The notes beneath the pieces are model-generated. The model was not told the origin of the DNA. It worked only from the letters and a program-made list of their open reading frames with translations, and did no database searches. This document shows, in pieces, positions 51,123 to 60,786 of a stretch of 64,000 nt of DNA (the stretch's first letter is position 1; each line of letters begins with the position of its first letter). The translations under genes and the position numbers were made by a program. Origin of the DNA: Carboxylicivirga caseinilyticus (GTDB lineage Bacteria > Bacteroidota > Bacteroidia > Bacteroidales > Marinilabiliaceae); assembly GCA_025499705.1 (NCBI GenBank), contig JAFMVE010000014.1, positions 52,175 through 116,174 on the forward strand, read 5' to 3'.

Positions 51123-51896
51123 ATGGAAAAAAGTATCCATAAAGATCAGGTAGAACGGTTCGGATCCATTCTACTGGAAATTGGTTCCTTACTTATGAGT
51201 TACGGAGCCAACAGTATGCGAATCAGAGTAACACTTAACCGAATAGCTAAAGCCTTTGGCTATAATCTTGAGTTATTGATTACTCACCGTGCTTTAATGC
51301 TACATATCGACGACAAAGACGATCAGCACTCATTCAACCAACTAAAACGTACTTCACCCCATGGGGTTAATTTCCGTCTGGTTAGTGGCATCAGCAACAT
51401 GAGTTGGCGCATTGTAAGTGAGAAATGGTCGTTGGACGAAATTGAGAAAGAGATTGAGCGATTAAAAAGCCTTCCACATTATCCCCGAATCATTATACTC
51501 TTACTGGTAAGTCTTGCCGATTTATCATTTTGTCGTTTGTTTGGTGGAGGAATGATTGAAATGAGTATAGCTTTCGGAGCTACCTTCGTTGGCTTATTTG
51601 TTCGTCAGGAGGCTGTTAAAAAAACCTTTAATCCATACATATGTATCTTTTTTGCTTCTCTTGCTTCTTCATTGATATCAGGTTTAGCTGTTAAATTCAA
51701 TTTAGGAGATCATCCTGAATATGCATTTGCAACCTCTGTTTTATACCTGATTCCAGGAGTACCATTAGTCAACTCCTTTTCAGATATTATTGATGGTAAT
51801 ATTATGAATGGAATTGTGAGAGGTATGCACGGAATGGTAATCGTTTTATCTATCGCACTGGGATTGGCTTTATCATTATTAATTTATCAGATTTAA
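51123..51896 (+). CDS. Threonine/serine exporter family, large subunit (DUF1212, YjjP-like)
   Basis: 257 aa. The N-terminal cytoplasmic part (about 1-115) includes EIGSLLMSYGANSMRIRVTL and FRLVSGISNMSWRIVSEKW. About five hydrophobic helices follow (IIILLLVSLADLSFC, IAFGATFVGLFV, IFFASLASSLISG, LYLIPGVPLVNSF, VIVLSIALGLALSLL). In the ThrE family this half and the DUF3815 half are fused or split; here they are split, as in YjjP/YjjB, which export succinate in E. coli. Substrate here is unknown. The partner gene follows 3 bp later. Confidence 0.88.
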   Translation: MEKSIHKDQVERFGSILLEIGSLLMSYGANSMRIRVTLNRIAKAFGYNLELLITHRALMLHIDDKDDQHSFNQLKRTSPHGVNFRLVSGISNMSWRIVSEKWSLDEIEKEIERLKSLPHYPRIIILLLVSLADLSFCRLFGGGMIEMSIAFGATFVGLFVRQEAVKKTFNPYICIFFASLASSLISGLAVKFNLGDHPEYAFATSVLYLIPGVPLVNSFSDIIDGNIMNGIVRGMHGMVIVLSIALGLALSLLIYQI

Positions 51897-51899
51897 GAG

Positions 51900-52397
51900 A
51901 TGACTGTACTTTCAATTTTCGAACATATGTTATGGCCTGCACTGGCCTCAATAGGATTTGCTGTTTTATTTAATGTACCCCATCGTACTTTAATTGTAAT
52001 TCTGGGAATGGGAGCAGTTTGCGGCCTCACCAAATATGTTACAATGGAGTTTGGTATGCATGTAATTACTGCCAGCTTTTTAGCTGCAATTGTAGTAGGA
52101 TTTTTAAGTATCAGTGCAGCACAAAACAAACTCTCACCCATGTATGTATTTGCCATCCCATCAATCATTTCGATGATACCCGGGGCATTTTCATACCGTA
52201 CCATGCTGGGTTTAATACAATTAACACAAGATCTGAATCCGGATCAATACGTAGAAGTGCTGCATAATGTAACCAGTAATGGTTTAAATGCTGTATTTGT
52301 ATTATTGTCCATTTCTGTTGGTGTTTCAATTCCCATGCTATTGACACGTCATGAGTCTGCTCGTGAGATAGTAGCTTTGGTTAAACGAAATCCATAA
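51900..52397 (+). CDS. Threonine/serine exporter family, small subunit (DUF3815, YjjB-like)
   Basis: 165 aa with four to five membrane helices (MLWPALASIGFAVLFNV, TLIVILGMGAVCGLTKY, VITASFLAAIVVGFLSI, PSIISMIPGAFSYRTMLGLI, LNAVFVLLSISVGVSIPML). It contains the PGAFSYR motif of the ThrE C-terminal half. It follows the DUF1212 gene by 3 bp, so the two form one transporter unit. Confidence 0.88.
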   Translation: MTVLSIFEHMLWPALASIGFAVLFNVPHRTLIVILGMGAVCGLTKYVTMEFGMHVITASFLAAIVVGFLSISAAQNKLSPMYVFAIPSIISMIPGAFSYRTMLGLIQLTQDLNPDQYVEVLHNVTSNGLNAVFVLLSISVGVSIPMLLTRHESAREIVALVKRNP

Positions 52398-52400
52398 GAA

Positions 52401-52994
52401 TTACATTGCCTTACCCTTTTTATAATGAAAGTGGGTGGCAATGGTTTCAATCGCTATTTTAATGGCTTCTCCAATAGGATACATTTTTTGTGCCTTATTA
52501 TAATCGACAAACTGCAACCGCTGATAATAATCGGTTGCTTTGGGACCCAATGGTTTTAAGCGAAGTATTTCATTAGCTATGACTACCCCATTCTGATGTT
52601 CAGTTTGTATGGTTTTACAGGTGGCAAGAACACGTTGATCGTATTTATTTACACGATAGGTATATCCAAAAATTCTGCAGATTAGTCCCCTCTGCTCGTA
52701 AAACATGCATCCAATTCTGGAACCATTGATGGAGAATGTATCCAAAAGAGGACAAATAGCAGAATTATTAACCTGATCAATTCGAGATAAAATATCGTTG
52801 GATAAATCATTTTTAACCAAATGGTATGCCAATGGATAAAACTCAACTGGTGTTGCCTCAATATTGGAGGTTGTACAACACTTTATGCAATTATTAGCAC
52901 AGCTAATACCGGTTTGTTCTTTTAGTTTTTGAACGTCTTTTTCCAGTGTTTTGAATAATCTCTCAACAGCACGGACTTTGTGCACTATGGTCAT
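52401..52994 (-). CDS. YkgJ-family cysteine cluster protein
   Basis: 197 aa with no signal peptide. Cysteines are grouped as SCANNCIKCC near residue 31-40, then ICPLL, IGCMFYEQRGLICRIFGY and ATCKT, matching the CxxCxxCC zinc/iron-chelating family. The biochemical role is not known for most members. Convergent with the exporter pair, three bases apart. Confidence 0.82.
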   Translation of the reverse strand: MTIVHKVRAVERLFKTLEKDVQKLKEQTGISCANNCIKCCTTSNIEATPVEFYPLAYHLVKNDLSNDILSRIDQVNNSAICPLLDTFSINGSRIGCMFYEQRGLICRIFGYTYRVNKYDQRVLATCKTIQTEHQNGVVIANEILRLKPLGPKATDYYQRLQFVDYNKAQKMYPIGEAIKIAIETIATHFHYKKGKAM

Positions 52995-53188
52995 AAAATA
53001 TTCATCAATATGTTATCCAAATATATGCGAAAGAATGATAACTGATTCTGAGTAACTCAAATATTTTTATGAATTAAAAAACACTAATAACATGCACTTT
53101 TATCTCTAATATAAAGTTCTTTCAATAGTATATTTCAACTAATAAAAAAGTTAGATTAACTTTAATCTCATAAAAGCAATTATCCTAA

Positions 53189-53223
53189 AAAAGGTCAGGA
53201 AACCATTAATTATCCTGACCTTT
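53189..53223 (-). terminator. Terminator after DUF4838 gene
   Basis: AAGGTCAGGA (53191-53200) / TCCTGACCTT (53213-53222) around a 12-base loop with A and T runs, 13 bp past the stop codon. Confidence 0.85.
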
Positions 53224-53235
53224 ATAGAAATATAA

Positions 53236-55485
53236 TTATTGAATAATCAACTCATCAACAAACATCCAGCTTGGGTTACCAAAACCCCGATGCCATTCAG
53301 GACATTGTTTCATTGATTTAGCTGTTACTTTTAAATATCTGTATTTTTCTGTCTCAAATTGGATCGTAAAGGGTATTGACTGTACTAAAAAACCTCTGTC
53401 TTCATCCTTATTTTTTATTCTTCCCAACTCTTTAAACACTTTGCCATCGATTGACCCTTCAACTTTAACTTCCAATGGAAGAAAAGTCCAAGAATTAATA
53501 GCCTTCAAAAAGTTCATGTTCACTTTATGAACTTCCTCCTGTGATTCCAAATCAACAAGAAGAATCATATCATCACCTTCAAACCCTAACCATTTCTGGT
53601 GAAAATCCAATTCTCCAACCACTCCATCGTTTAAAGCCGAAGCTCCTCCAACAGGATACTTATCACTGTATAGGCTTAATATTTTAATATTCTTTCCTTT
53701 AGCTTTATTTAAGGCTGTTATTCGTTTTAACTTACTTAAAGCATAAGTACGATAATCATCCGTCTTAAAAAGTCGTTCATTAATATTTACAGCTCCGGTA
53801 TTAATTGAATTGATCGTAAATCGATTGAGATATTCTAACATTTCTTGTTTAACGACAATAGTATCAACACTTCTATCGAAATACGAAATACCATCAGGTT
53901 CTTCATTTAATGCAATATCAAGATATGCAAAATCAACCGCTAACCGGGCACGTTGAACCCTTTTTAGGTACACTGGATCATTTTTAACAGCCTCTTCTGC
54001 CCTATCCATTATTTCCTTATAGTCGTTCAGATACTGAGGCGCCAGATATGAATCCAAATAATCTGCAGGAAATCCGTAAATATCCAATCGTTCTGTTTGT
54101 TCGAATTTTTTCAGGTTTTGTTGAGTTGCATCAAAATATGAACGAATAAAAGGAGCTGCATCGCCATAATATTTAGCTATAAAATCATTAATTATTGAAT
54201 CAGCATTTGCATTGACATCCCACATTAATTTTGAAAGCAGATATTGCTTCAACTCGTTCAAATCCGACCAATTATGACCACTCCCTTGCTCAAACATGAT
54301 TTTAACACCATGTTGATGAAAAAAGCGAAGATTAGGTTGCAACACAGTAAAATTTGGAAACGGAGTTAAATAGTTTTTAAACTGTACTACATAATCCCAG
54401 GCAAAAATATTATCCGATAAGCGACTCCAGTCTTCCATATCTGTGACAAAATCAGCACTACGCTCATCATCTGCCAATGGCATACTTCGGTTACATTCAA
54501 TGGAACAAAACATGATGTTAACGTTCGGTAATGGTTTAATATTTTCAGGAGCCGAACGTGTAAAATTATATGCCAATGTTGATATTACTTTATCAGGAAA
54601 CTTAGATGCTATCTGATTGGCCATTTGAATGTAAGCTCCTGAAATATCCCCATATTTCTTATATAAGGCTTTGCAGTCTTCACATTCGCAATAATTAAAA
54701 CAATCATTTTGCGACACCGACCAGTATTTCTTTTCAGGATGTTGAGCCATCATGACTCCGAGGTTTTCAATCAAGGTTTGAATTGTACCCGCATTACTCA
54801 AACACAATTGCCCATCTTTTAATCGATGATTACCAACCAGTGAAAAATACTCAGGATGACTGTCGAAATACTTTTCAGGCGGAATTAAATGCTGAAAAGT
54901 ATGAACAAACAATCCCCACTCATCAAGATCTTCCAGTTTATTCCAATTCTTATAATCATGAAATTCATCATCATCAAAGCAAAGTTTACGCAAAGTAAAA
55001 TCTGGTTCATACACTTTTAAACCTTCGTTAAGAACAATCCTTTCTTTTTCAGGAATAAAGTATTCTGTTGGGGTTAACATATTACATCCAACATGTTCTT
55101 CCAGAAAGGTATATACAGCATACAAATTAGCTTTTCCGTTTTCTCCACATAAAATAATCTCCCTATCCTTTATTGAAATGATAAACCCATCCTCATCCAT
55201 AGAATCTATCCCCAGAGCTTGTTGATTAAGCAAATCGTTACCAATAAAAATGGTACTTTCATCAGCTATTGCCTCATTACTTAGAGAGAGACTTACACCA
55301 GACACTTTCTGAATAAACTCCTGTAATTGACGAGCAGCAAACAAGGTTGTACTATCAGCATTTGATGCAACAACTATTTGATAATCCGAATGATTATTTC
55401 GCATTAAATCAATAGTTGAAACAGATTTCTGACATCCATTCAATGTGATAAATACAAAAAACAGGATCAGTAAATTAAATTTCAT
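53236..55485 (-). CDS. DUF4838 lipoprotein with alpha-glucuronidase-like N domain
   Basis: 749 aa from the ATG at 55485, which starts a lipoprotein signal (..FVFITLNGCQKS); an ATG 10 codons earlier is less likely. Residues about 30-160 resemble the GH67 N-terminal domain (YQIVVASNADSTTLFAARQL.., DGFIISIKDREIILCGENG). The DUF4838 barrel follows (VHTFQHLIPPEKYFDSHPEY, QNDCFNYCECEDCKALY, VNIMFCSIECNRSMPL). The C terminus is F5/8C-like (WTFLPLEVKVEGSIDGKVF..). DUF4838 proteins sit in many Bacteroidota glycan loci, and their activity is mostly untested. A terminator separates it from the SusD gene upstream. Confidence 0.82.
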   Translation of the reverse strand: MKFNLLILFFVFITLNGCQKSVSTIDLMRNNHSDYQIVVASNADSTTLFAARQLQEFIQKVSGVSLSLSNEAIADESTIFIGNDLLNQQALGIDSMDEDGFIISIKDREIILCGENGKANLYAVYTFLEEHVGCNMLTPTEYFIPEKERIVLNEGLKVYEPDFTLRKLCFDDDEFHDYKNWNKLEDLDEWGLFVHTFQHLIPPEKYFDSHPEYFSLVGNHRLKDGQLCLSNAGTIQTLIENLGVMMAQHPEKKYWSVSQNDCFNYCECEDCKALYKKYGDISGAYIQMANQIASKFPDKVISTLAYNFTRSAPENIKPLPNVNIMFCSIECNRSMPLADDERSADFVTDMEDWSRLSDNIFAWDYVVQFKNYLTPFPNFTVLQPNLRFFHQHGVKIMFEQGSGHNWSDLNELKQYLLSKLMWDVNANADSIINDFIAKYYGDAAPFIRSYFDATQQNLKKFEQTERLDIYGFPADYLDSYLAPQYLNDYKEIMDRAEEAVKNDPVYLKRVQRARLAVDFAYLDIALNEEPDGISYFDRSVDTIVVKQEMLEYLNRFTINSINTGAVNINERLFKTDDYRTYALSKLKRITALNKAKGKNIKILSLYSDKYPVGGASALNDGVVGELDFHQKWLGFEGDDMILLVDLESQEEVHKVNMNFLKAINSWTFLPLEVKVEGSIDGKVFKELGRIKNKDEDRGFLVQSIPFTIQFETEKYRYLKVTAKSMKQCPEWHRGFGNPSWMFVDELIIQ

Positions 55486-55554
55486 TTTTAAGGTTTTATA
55501 AACGCTTAATATCATATTACCTGTTCATTAAAGTTATCAATTATCACAGAGTAA

Positions 55555-55586
55555 AAAGAGGAAACCCTTTGCAGAATTTCCTCTTT
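55555..55586 (-). terminator. Terminator after SusD gene
   Basis: AAAGAGGAAA (55555-55564) / TTTCCTCTTT (55577-55586) with a 12-base loop, 24 bp past the SusD stop codon. Confidence 0.85.
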
Positions 55587-55609
55587 CATTAATTATAACT
55601 GATAAATGG

Positions 55610-57175
55610 TTAATTTACATCCCACCATACTCTTACGCTACCTTTATCACCACCTGACAACGAACTTACTGCTTCATTAACAGCTGCTTCGTTAGTACTA
55701 TACTCGGTAGGCACATAAGTTAATCTTCGCATTACTCCATAATTACCGTCAGCATCCTCAGTATACAATAAAGGATAAAGAATATCGGCATCTGAACGAC
55801 GAAGGTCTGCCCATGTTTCCCATGACTCAGGGAAAAGAGCCAGATATTTTTGTACTGCAATCTGCTTTAATTGCTCAGCTTCTGTTGCCCCCCATGATAC
55901 AGGAACGTCAACAGGAGGAGTAGCACTACCACCTACTTTAGTATACTCAACAGCTAAAGTTGGTTCAACAGCCGTTGTAGTTCCAGCAAGGTAAGTATCA
56001 ATTGCAGATGCATCGCTAACACCCCATTGTGATAATGATAAACGAACACCTTCTTCGTACAAATCTTTAGCAGTGCCGCTCATATTCCAGCCTTTCAATG
56101 CACATTCTGCACGGTTGAAATAAGATTCTGCAGCCATCATAACTTCAATATCATGACCTGTATTGTCACCAAATGTAGTTTCCTGGTTCGATTGACTTAA
56201 AACAGATGTACTCCAGTCACGGGTAGTACCACCACCATTTGGCTGACCAATGTACTCTCCTTCACCGTTGGTACCATACCAGATCTCCATACGAGGATCG
56301 TTGTATCCTTTCAAGATACTTTCCATATCAGCTGACATATAGAATCCCCAATATTTAGCAATATCAACAAAGTTATTGTAAGTATCAGAAGTCACTGCAA
56401 AATAAGCACAATCATCATTGCTTTCCATTACACCAGCAGCCACCGCAGCTTCAGCTATTTCCTGTGCACGAGATGGATCGATATCTGAGATACGTAATGC
56501 TAAACGCAAACGCATTGAGTTAGCAAATTTTCTCCAAAGCTCAGTGTCACCACCATAGATAGCATCGTAATCTTTAAAAATACCTACTGTACCATTTAAT
56601 CCGCTAAGTGTTTCGTTCGCATTCTCTAACAATGCAAAGAAATCATCATACATATCTTCCTGTAAATCGTATGCTACTGAAGCACCTCCTTGTCCGGCAG
56701 CTGAATAAGCTATCGGTCCCCAAGAGTCGGTGAAACGGTGATACATAAATACTTTCCAGATATCCAAAACAGCTAATGCTTCTTCGTCGCCTTCGGCAGC
56801 TGTATAAGCATTACGTAACGAAGGAACAGCTAAGGTATAGAAACGTAACCATCCACGACTTCTCCATCCATCGTTAACACCGTTACGTTCAGTTTGCCAT
56901 CCAGTACTTCCACATGAGAAATAGTGAACAAAAAGCATAGAATGCAACATTGTTGCCAAACCATAAGTTCCGTAGTCATCACCAGAAATACTCCAAGAAG
57001 CATTTCCTAAACCTTTGTATTGCGCATTAGCAAATGAAGGTCCTGCCATAGAGGCATCCAATTGATCAGAAGTAAGTGTATTAGGATTGGTATTGATTTC
57101 GTCGAAATCTGATGTACATCCTGTTACATACAATAGGAATACTGCTGAAAATATTGTTGCTATATATTTTTTCAT
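55610..57175 (-). CDS. SusD/RagB-type glycan-binding lipoprotein
   Basis: 521 aa with lipobox VTGC near residue 19. The sequence TSDFDEINTNPNTLTSDQLD opens the mature protein, as in the SusD-like group 2. Helical TPR-like parts follow (..DIWKVFMYHRFTDSWGPIAY.., ..RKFANSMRLRLALRISDIDP..) and ..FNRAECALKGW.. lies toward the end. Surface lipoprotein that caps the SusC channel and binds glycan or peptide. It begins 12 bp after the SusC gene. Its partner has an in-frame stop, so the pair may no longer work. Confidence 0.92.
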   Translation of the reverse strand: MKKYIATIFSAVFLLYVTGCTSDFDEINTNPNTLTSDQLDASMAGPSFANAQYKGLGNASWSISGDDYGTYGLATMLHSMLFVHYFSCGSTGWQTERNGVNDGWRSRGWLRFYTLAVPSLRNAYTAAEGDEEALAVLDIWKVFMYHRFTDSWGPIAYSAAGQGGASVAYDLQEDMYDDFFALLENANETLSGLNGTVGIFKDYDAIYGGDTELWRKFANSMRLRLALRISDIDPSRAQEIAEAAVAAGVMESNDDCAYFAVTSDTYNNFVDIAKYWGFYMSADMESILKGYNDPRMEIWYGTNGEGEYIGQPNGGGTTRDWSTSVLSQSNQETTFGDNTGHDIEVMMAAESYFNRAECALKGWNMSGTAKDLYEEGVRLSLSQWGVSDASAIDTYLAGTTTAVEPTLAVEYTKVGGSATPPVDVPVSWGATEAEQLKQIAVQKYLALFPESWETWADLRRSDADILYPLLYTEDADGNYGVMRRLTYVPTEYSTNEAAVNEAVSSLSGGDKGSVRVWWDVN

Positions 57176-57187
57176 ATCTCCAATTTT

Positions 57188-60100
57188 TTAAAAATCCAAT
57201 TTCACGTTAAAACCAAATTCGCGTGTTGCAGGGATGTTAAATGATTCAATACCCTGAAGGTTACCAACACCAACACCTTGTTCCGGATCGAAGTATTTAG
57301 CATTATTCATGAAGAATAACAAGTTACGACCTACAACTGAGAAGTTAACACCAGCAAAAGGACCGTTACCTAGAACACTCTTTGGTAAAGAATAACCTAA
57401 AACTAATTCACGTAGACGAATGTTGGTTGCATCAAACACAAAGTCTTCAGCTGAGGCTGGATCACGACTGGCAACTTTAGTCCAGTAATCTTCTGCTAAA
57501 ACTGATGTTGTATTTGTAACATACGATACAGCTCCAGTAGCTTCATCTGTAATAGCATTTACACCATCAACTACAAAACCGTCAGTACGACCGTTTAATG
57601 TGATATCGCTCACACCAGCACCAGCCATACGAGCCTGAGTATAAGAAATTACTTCACCACCAATACGGAAATCAACCAGGAAGCTTAATGTGAAATTTTT
57701 ATAATTAAAACGGTTAGTTAAACCTGCTGTCCAGTCTGGATTGAAGTTACCAGCATACACATCAAATCCTGATGTTGTTTCAGGTAATCCAGTAATTTCA
57801 TTTACAATAATCTGTCCATCATCGTTTCTTGCAAAACCTCTGATATACAAATCACCATACTCTCCGCCTTCTTTTACAATAGTTTGCGCAACACGTTCAT
57901 ATCCGGTTGTGATTGATAACTCATCGCGACCTTCCATAATGCTCAATACGGTTGTTTTGTATTTAGCAAAGTTAGCAGTCAGGTCCCATGAGAAATCAGC
58001 ACGGTGCAATACATCGGCATTGAAAGTTAATTCAATACCTTTGTTCTCAATCTCTCCACCGTTAACATACTCAGTAGAATATCCTGATACTTCAGGTACA
58101 TTGATTGTAAAAATCTGGTTGCTTGTATTGGTTTTAAAATAAGTAAAATCCAAACCAATCTTGTTTCCGAAGAAACGGGCATCAACACCAAATTCTGTTG
58201 AAGCTGAGATTTCTGGCTTTAGGTTCTCGTTATTTTTAACTGTAGATGAAAGTACTACACCACCATTAAATCTGTAGTACAATAACTCATTACTTAAACG
58301 ATAAGGATCAGTATCGTTACTCACCTGAGCATATGAACCACGTGCTTTCAAGAAAGTAAGGAAATCTGACCTAATATCAAACATATCGCTCAATACAGCA
58401 GTTAAACCTACCGAAGGATAGAAGTAAGAACGGTTATCAGCTGGCAAAGTAGATGACCAGTCGTTACGAGTTGTTACATCCAGGTACAAATATTCTTTAT
58501 AACCTAATTGACCAAATGCATACAACGAGTTCATTTTCTTTTCATAGAAACTTGATGTTGGTGTTGATGTCTGAAGGTTGCTTAGCGCAAAGAAGTTTCT
58601 ACGGCTTAACTGACCACCAGCACTTAAAGAAGAACGTTTTTGGTATAACGAGTTACCACCCACGTTTAATCCTAATCTGAAATCACCAAAATCTTTGTTA
58701 TATGATAGTAAGAAATCAGAGTTTAATTCCATTGTCTGTCCAGATGTTTCTGAATAGCTACCATAGTCGTTACCCAAAACTGATAAAGAAGCATATTGCT
58801 TAGAAACAGCTTTGTTTGATGCTTGATCGATACCTGAACGTACCATTAAGCTCAAATCTTTAGTTAAATCATATTTTAAAGAGGCAAAACCGATAAAACG
58901 ATTTCTTACTTCTGTGTAAGGACGATTTAATGCATACCAATATGGGTTACCTCCCAATCCACCTACTGATGTAGGGTTTGGCCAGTTATATTGCAATAAG
59001 CCTGAAGCATCGGTATATTGATATTGCTCAATTTGCTCAAAAGGCATACTTCTGATCATTGTGTAAACTGCCTCACCAACTGAACTCTCACCTGTGTTAA
59101 GTGGATTTTCAATTGTTTGTGAGATAAAGTTAGCTTTTGAATCTAAATGTAATTTGTCAGACAAATCACTTGTTAAACGAATGTTTAAGTTGTGACGATC
59201 CAATTCGTTACCTTTTACAATACCTTTTGCCTCAGTATTGGTATATGAGAAATATCCCTGAATTTTTTCGTTACCCATAGATGCAGTAACTGTCTTAGCC
59301 CAGTTGTAACCTGTTTCGAATAAACTCATAGCGTTATCTGGCTGTGGAGTCATCGAATAGGTAGATGGACCTGCATAATCAGGATTGAATGACAATTGCC
59401 ATGCAGCTACTGATTGACCAGTCATTTCAGGCCCCCAGCTTAAACGACTTGTAGGATCGTAAACACCCTAAGAACCTTGTCCGTAAGTATTCTGTAGATT
59501 AAGCATGTCATATGCTTTCGAAAACATCAGATTCGATGATACAGATACTTTAGCCTTTTGATTGGAAGAACCTTTTTTAGTTGTAATGATGATAACACCG
59601 TTACTTGCGCGTGAACCATAAAGAGCTGCAGCAGAAGCACCTTTCAATACCGACATTGATTCAATATCTTCAGGGTTGATGTTTGAAATACCATCTGAAC
59701 TTGTTCTACCACCAATATCAGCAGACGCTGTACTAGCAACATTGTTATCCATTGGTACACCATCAATAACATACAATGGCTGGTTGTTTCCGGTTAAAGA
59801 ACGGTTACCACGTAATGTTACCCTTGATGAACTACCTACACCACCACCGGTAGTAGAGAAGTTCAAACCAGCAACCTTACCCGACAGTGAGTTGGCAACG
59901 TTCAAAGAACGAGCTTCGCTCAGTTCCTCAGTTGAAACAGTTTGTTGTGCGTAAGTCAAGGCTTTTTTCTCACGCTTAATACCTAAAGCTGTTACAACCA
60001 CACCTTCTAACTCTATTACATCTTCAATCATTGTTAGATTGATAGTTGTCTTTCCTGCTACAGGCATAACTTCCTCATTATAACCAATAAATGTAAAATG

Positions 60101-60406
60101 AAGAACGCTTGACTCTGATGGAACTGCGATTGAATAATTACCATCGATATCAGTAATTACTCCTTGTGTAGTTCCTTCAATTAGGATGGTTACTCCAATT
60201 AAAGGATCACCGTTTGCATCGGTAATTTTACCTGTAACCGTTTTTCCGTCCTGCTGAAGGCTCTCATTATTATTTGCAATACTTCCTTCAGCACTCACCA
60301 TTTGTGTAAAGCCTACTAAACACAGACTTAAAACCAATAGTAGTTTCATTCTCTCCTGAAACCTCCGTTTGGCTGCTTTAACAATTGTCTTTTTCATAGA
60401 TTCCAA
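57188..60406 (-). pseudogene. SusC/RagA-type TonB-dependent receptor with in-frame amber codon
   Basis: The total length is about 1072 codons, normal for the family. The N-terminal signal peptide and carboxypeptidase-like domain (VTGKITDANGDPLIGVTILI) are followed by the plug (VVVTALGIKREKKALTYAQ, PLYVIDGVPMDN, SMSVLKGASAAALYGSRASN), then the barrel. Codon 313 is TAG (59468-59470) in the same frame, directly after NTYGQGS and before GVYDPTSRLSWGPEM. There is no frameshift. One base change from CAG or GAG would explain it. The gene is split only by this codon; both parts otherwise read normally to the final aromatic-ended strand. Options are a recent nonsense mutation, readthrough, or a sequencing error. 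It should import oligosaccharides bound by SusD. Confidence 0.88.
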
Positions 60407-60786
60407 CTTGTTAAGTGAATAAAAATATTAGATTTAATTTTTAAGATTTATCTCTCAGTTTATTGTCTTTCTGTTCCTATCTGACCTGTCTCATAATGTT
60501 CAGAATTACTTTGGTTAAATTTTATTATCTTATTATCTATCAATACATTTCTTTTTACTTCTCCATTAAAAAAATGGTATAGAAATGGCTTGTACACACA
60601 AAATAGTTGTGTATAAAACTCATCGTTGTTGGATAATCTTTTGGAGTCAACCTGTCGCGATAGCTAAGCGCAACAGGTTGATCCAAAAGAAACTTACCAC
60701 TCCGATATCTTTGTATTTCTTAAATTGATAACCATCCCCTTTGTGATGAAATATTATCGCCTCACTCTTTACTATGCAGTAGCTCC
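60407..60786. repeat. Spacer with long palindrome between SusC and GH29
   Basis: No gene. CTTTTGGAGTCAACCTGTCG (60638-60657, continuing to 60659) pairs with CGCAACAGGTTGATCCAAAA (60669-60688, continuing to 60689): 20 of 21 positions with one bulge and a nine-base loop. It lacks a T-run and is a candidate dispersed extragenic palindrome. The SusC promoter should be in the left part, but no clear -7/-33 pair was found. Confidence 0.6.

Noticed and set aside
57188..60406. Two separate SusC genes
   Set aside because: The parts are in one frame with only a TAG and 14 sense codons between the stop and the next ATG, and only together give the full plug-barrel length.
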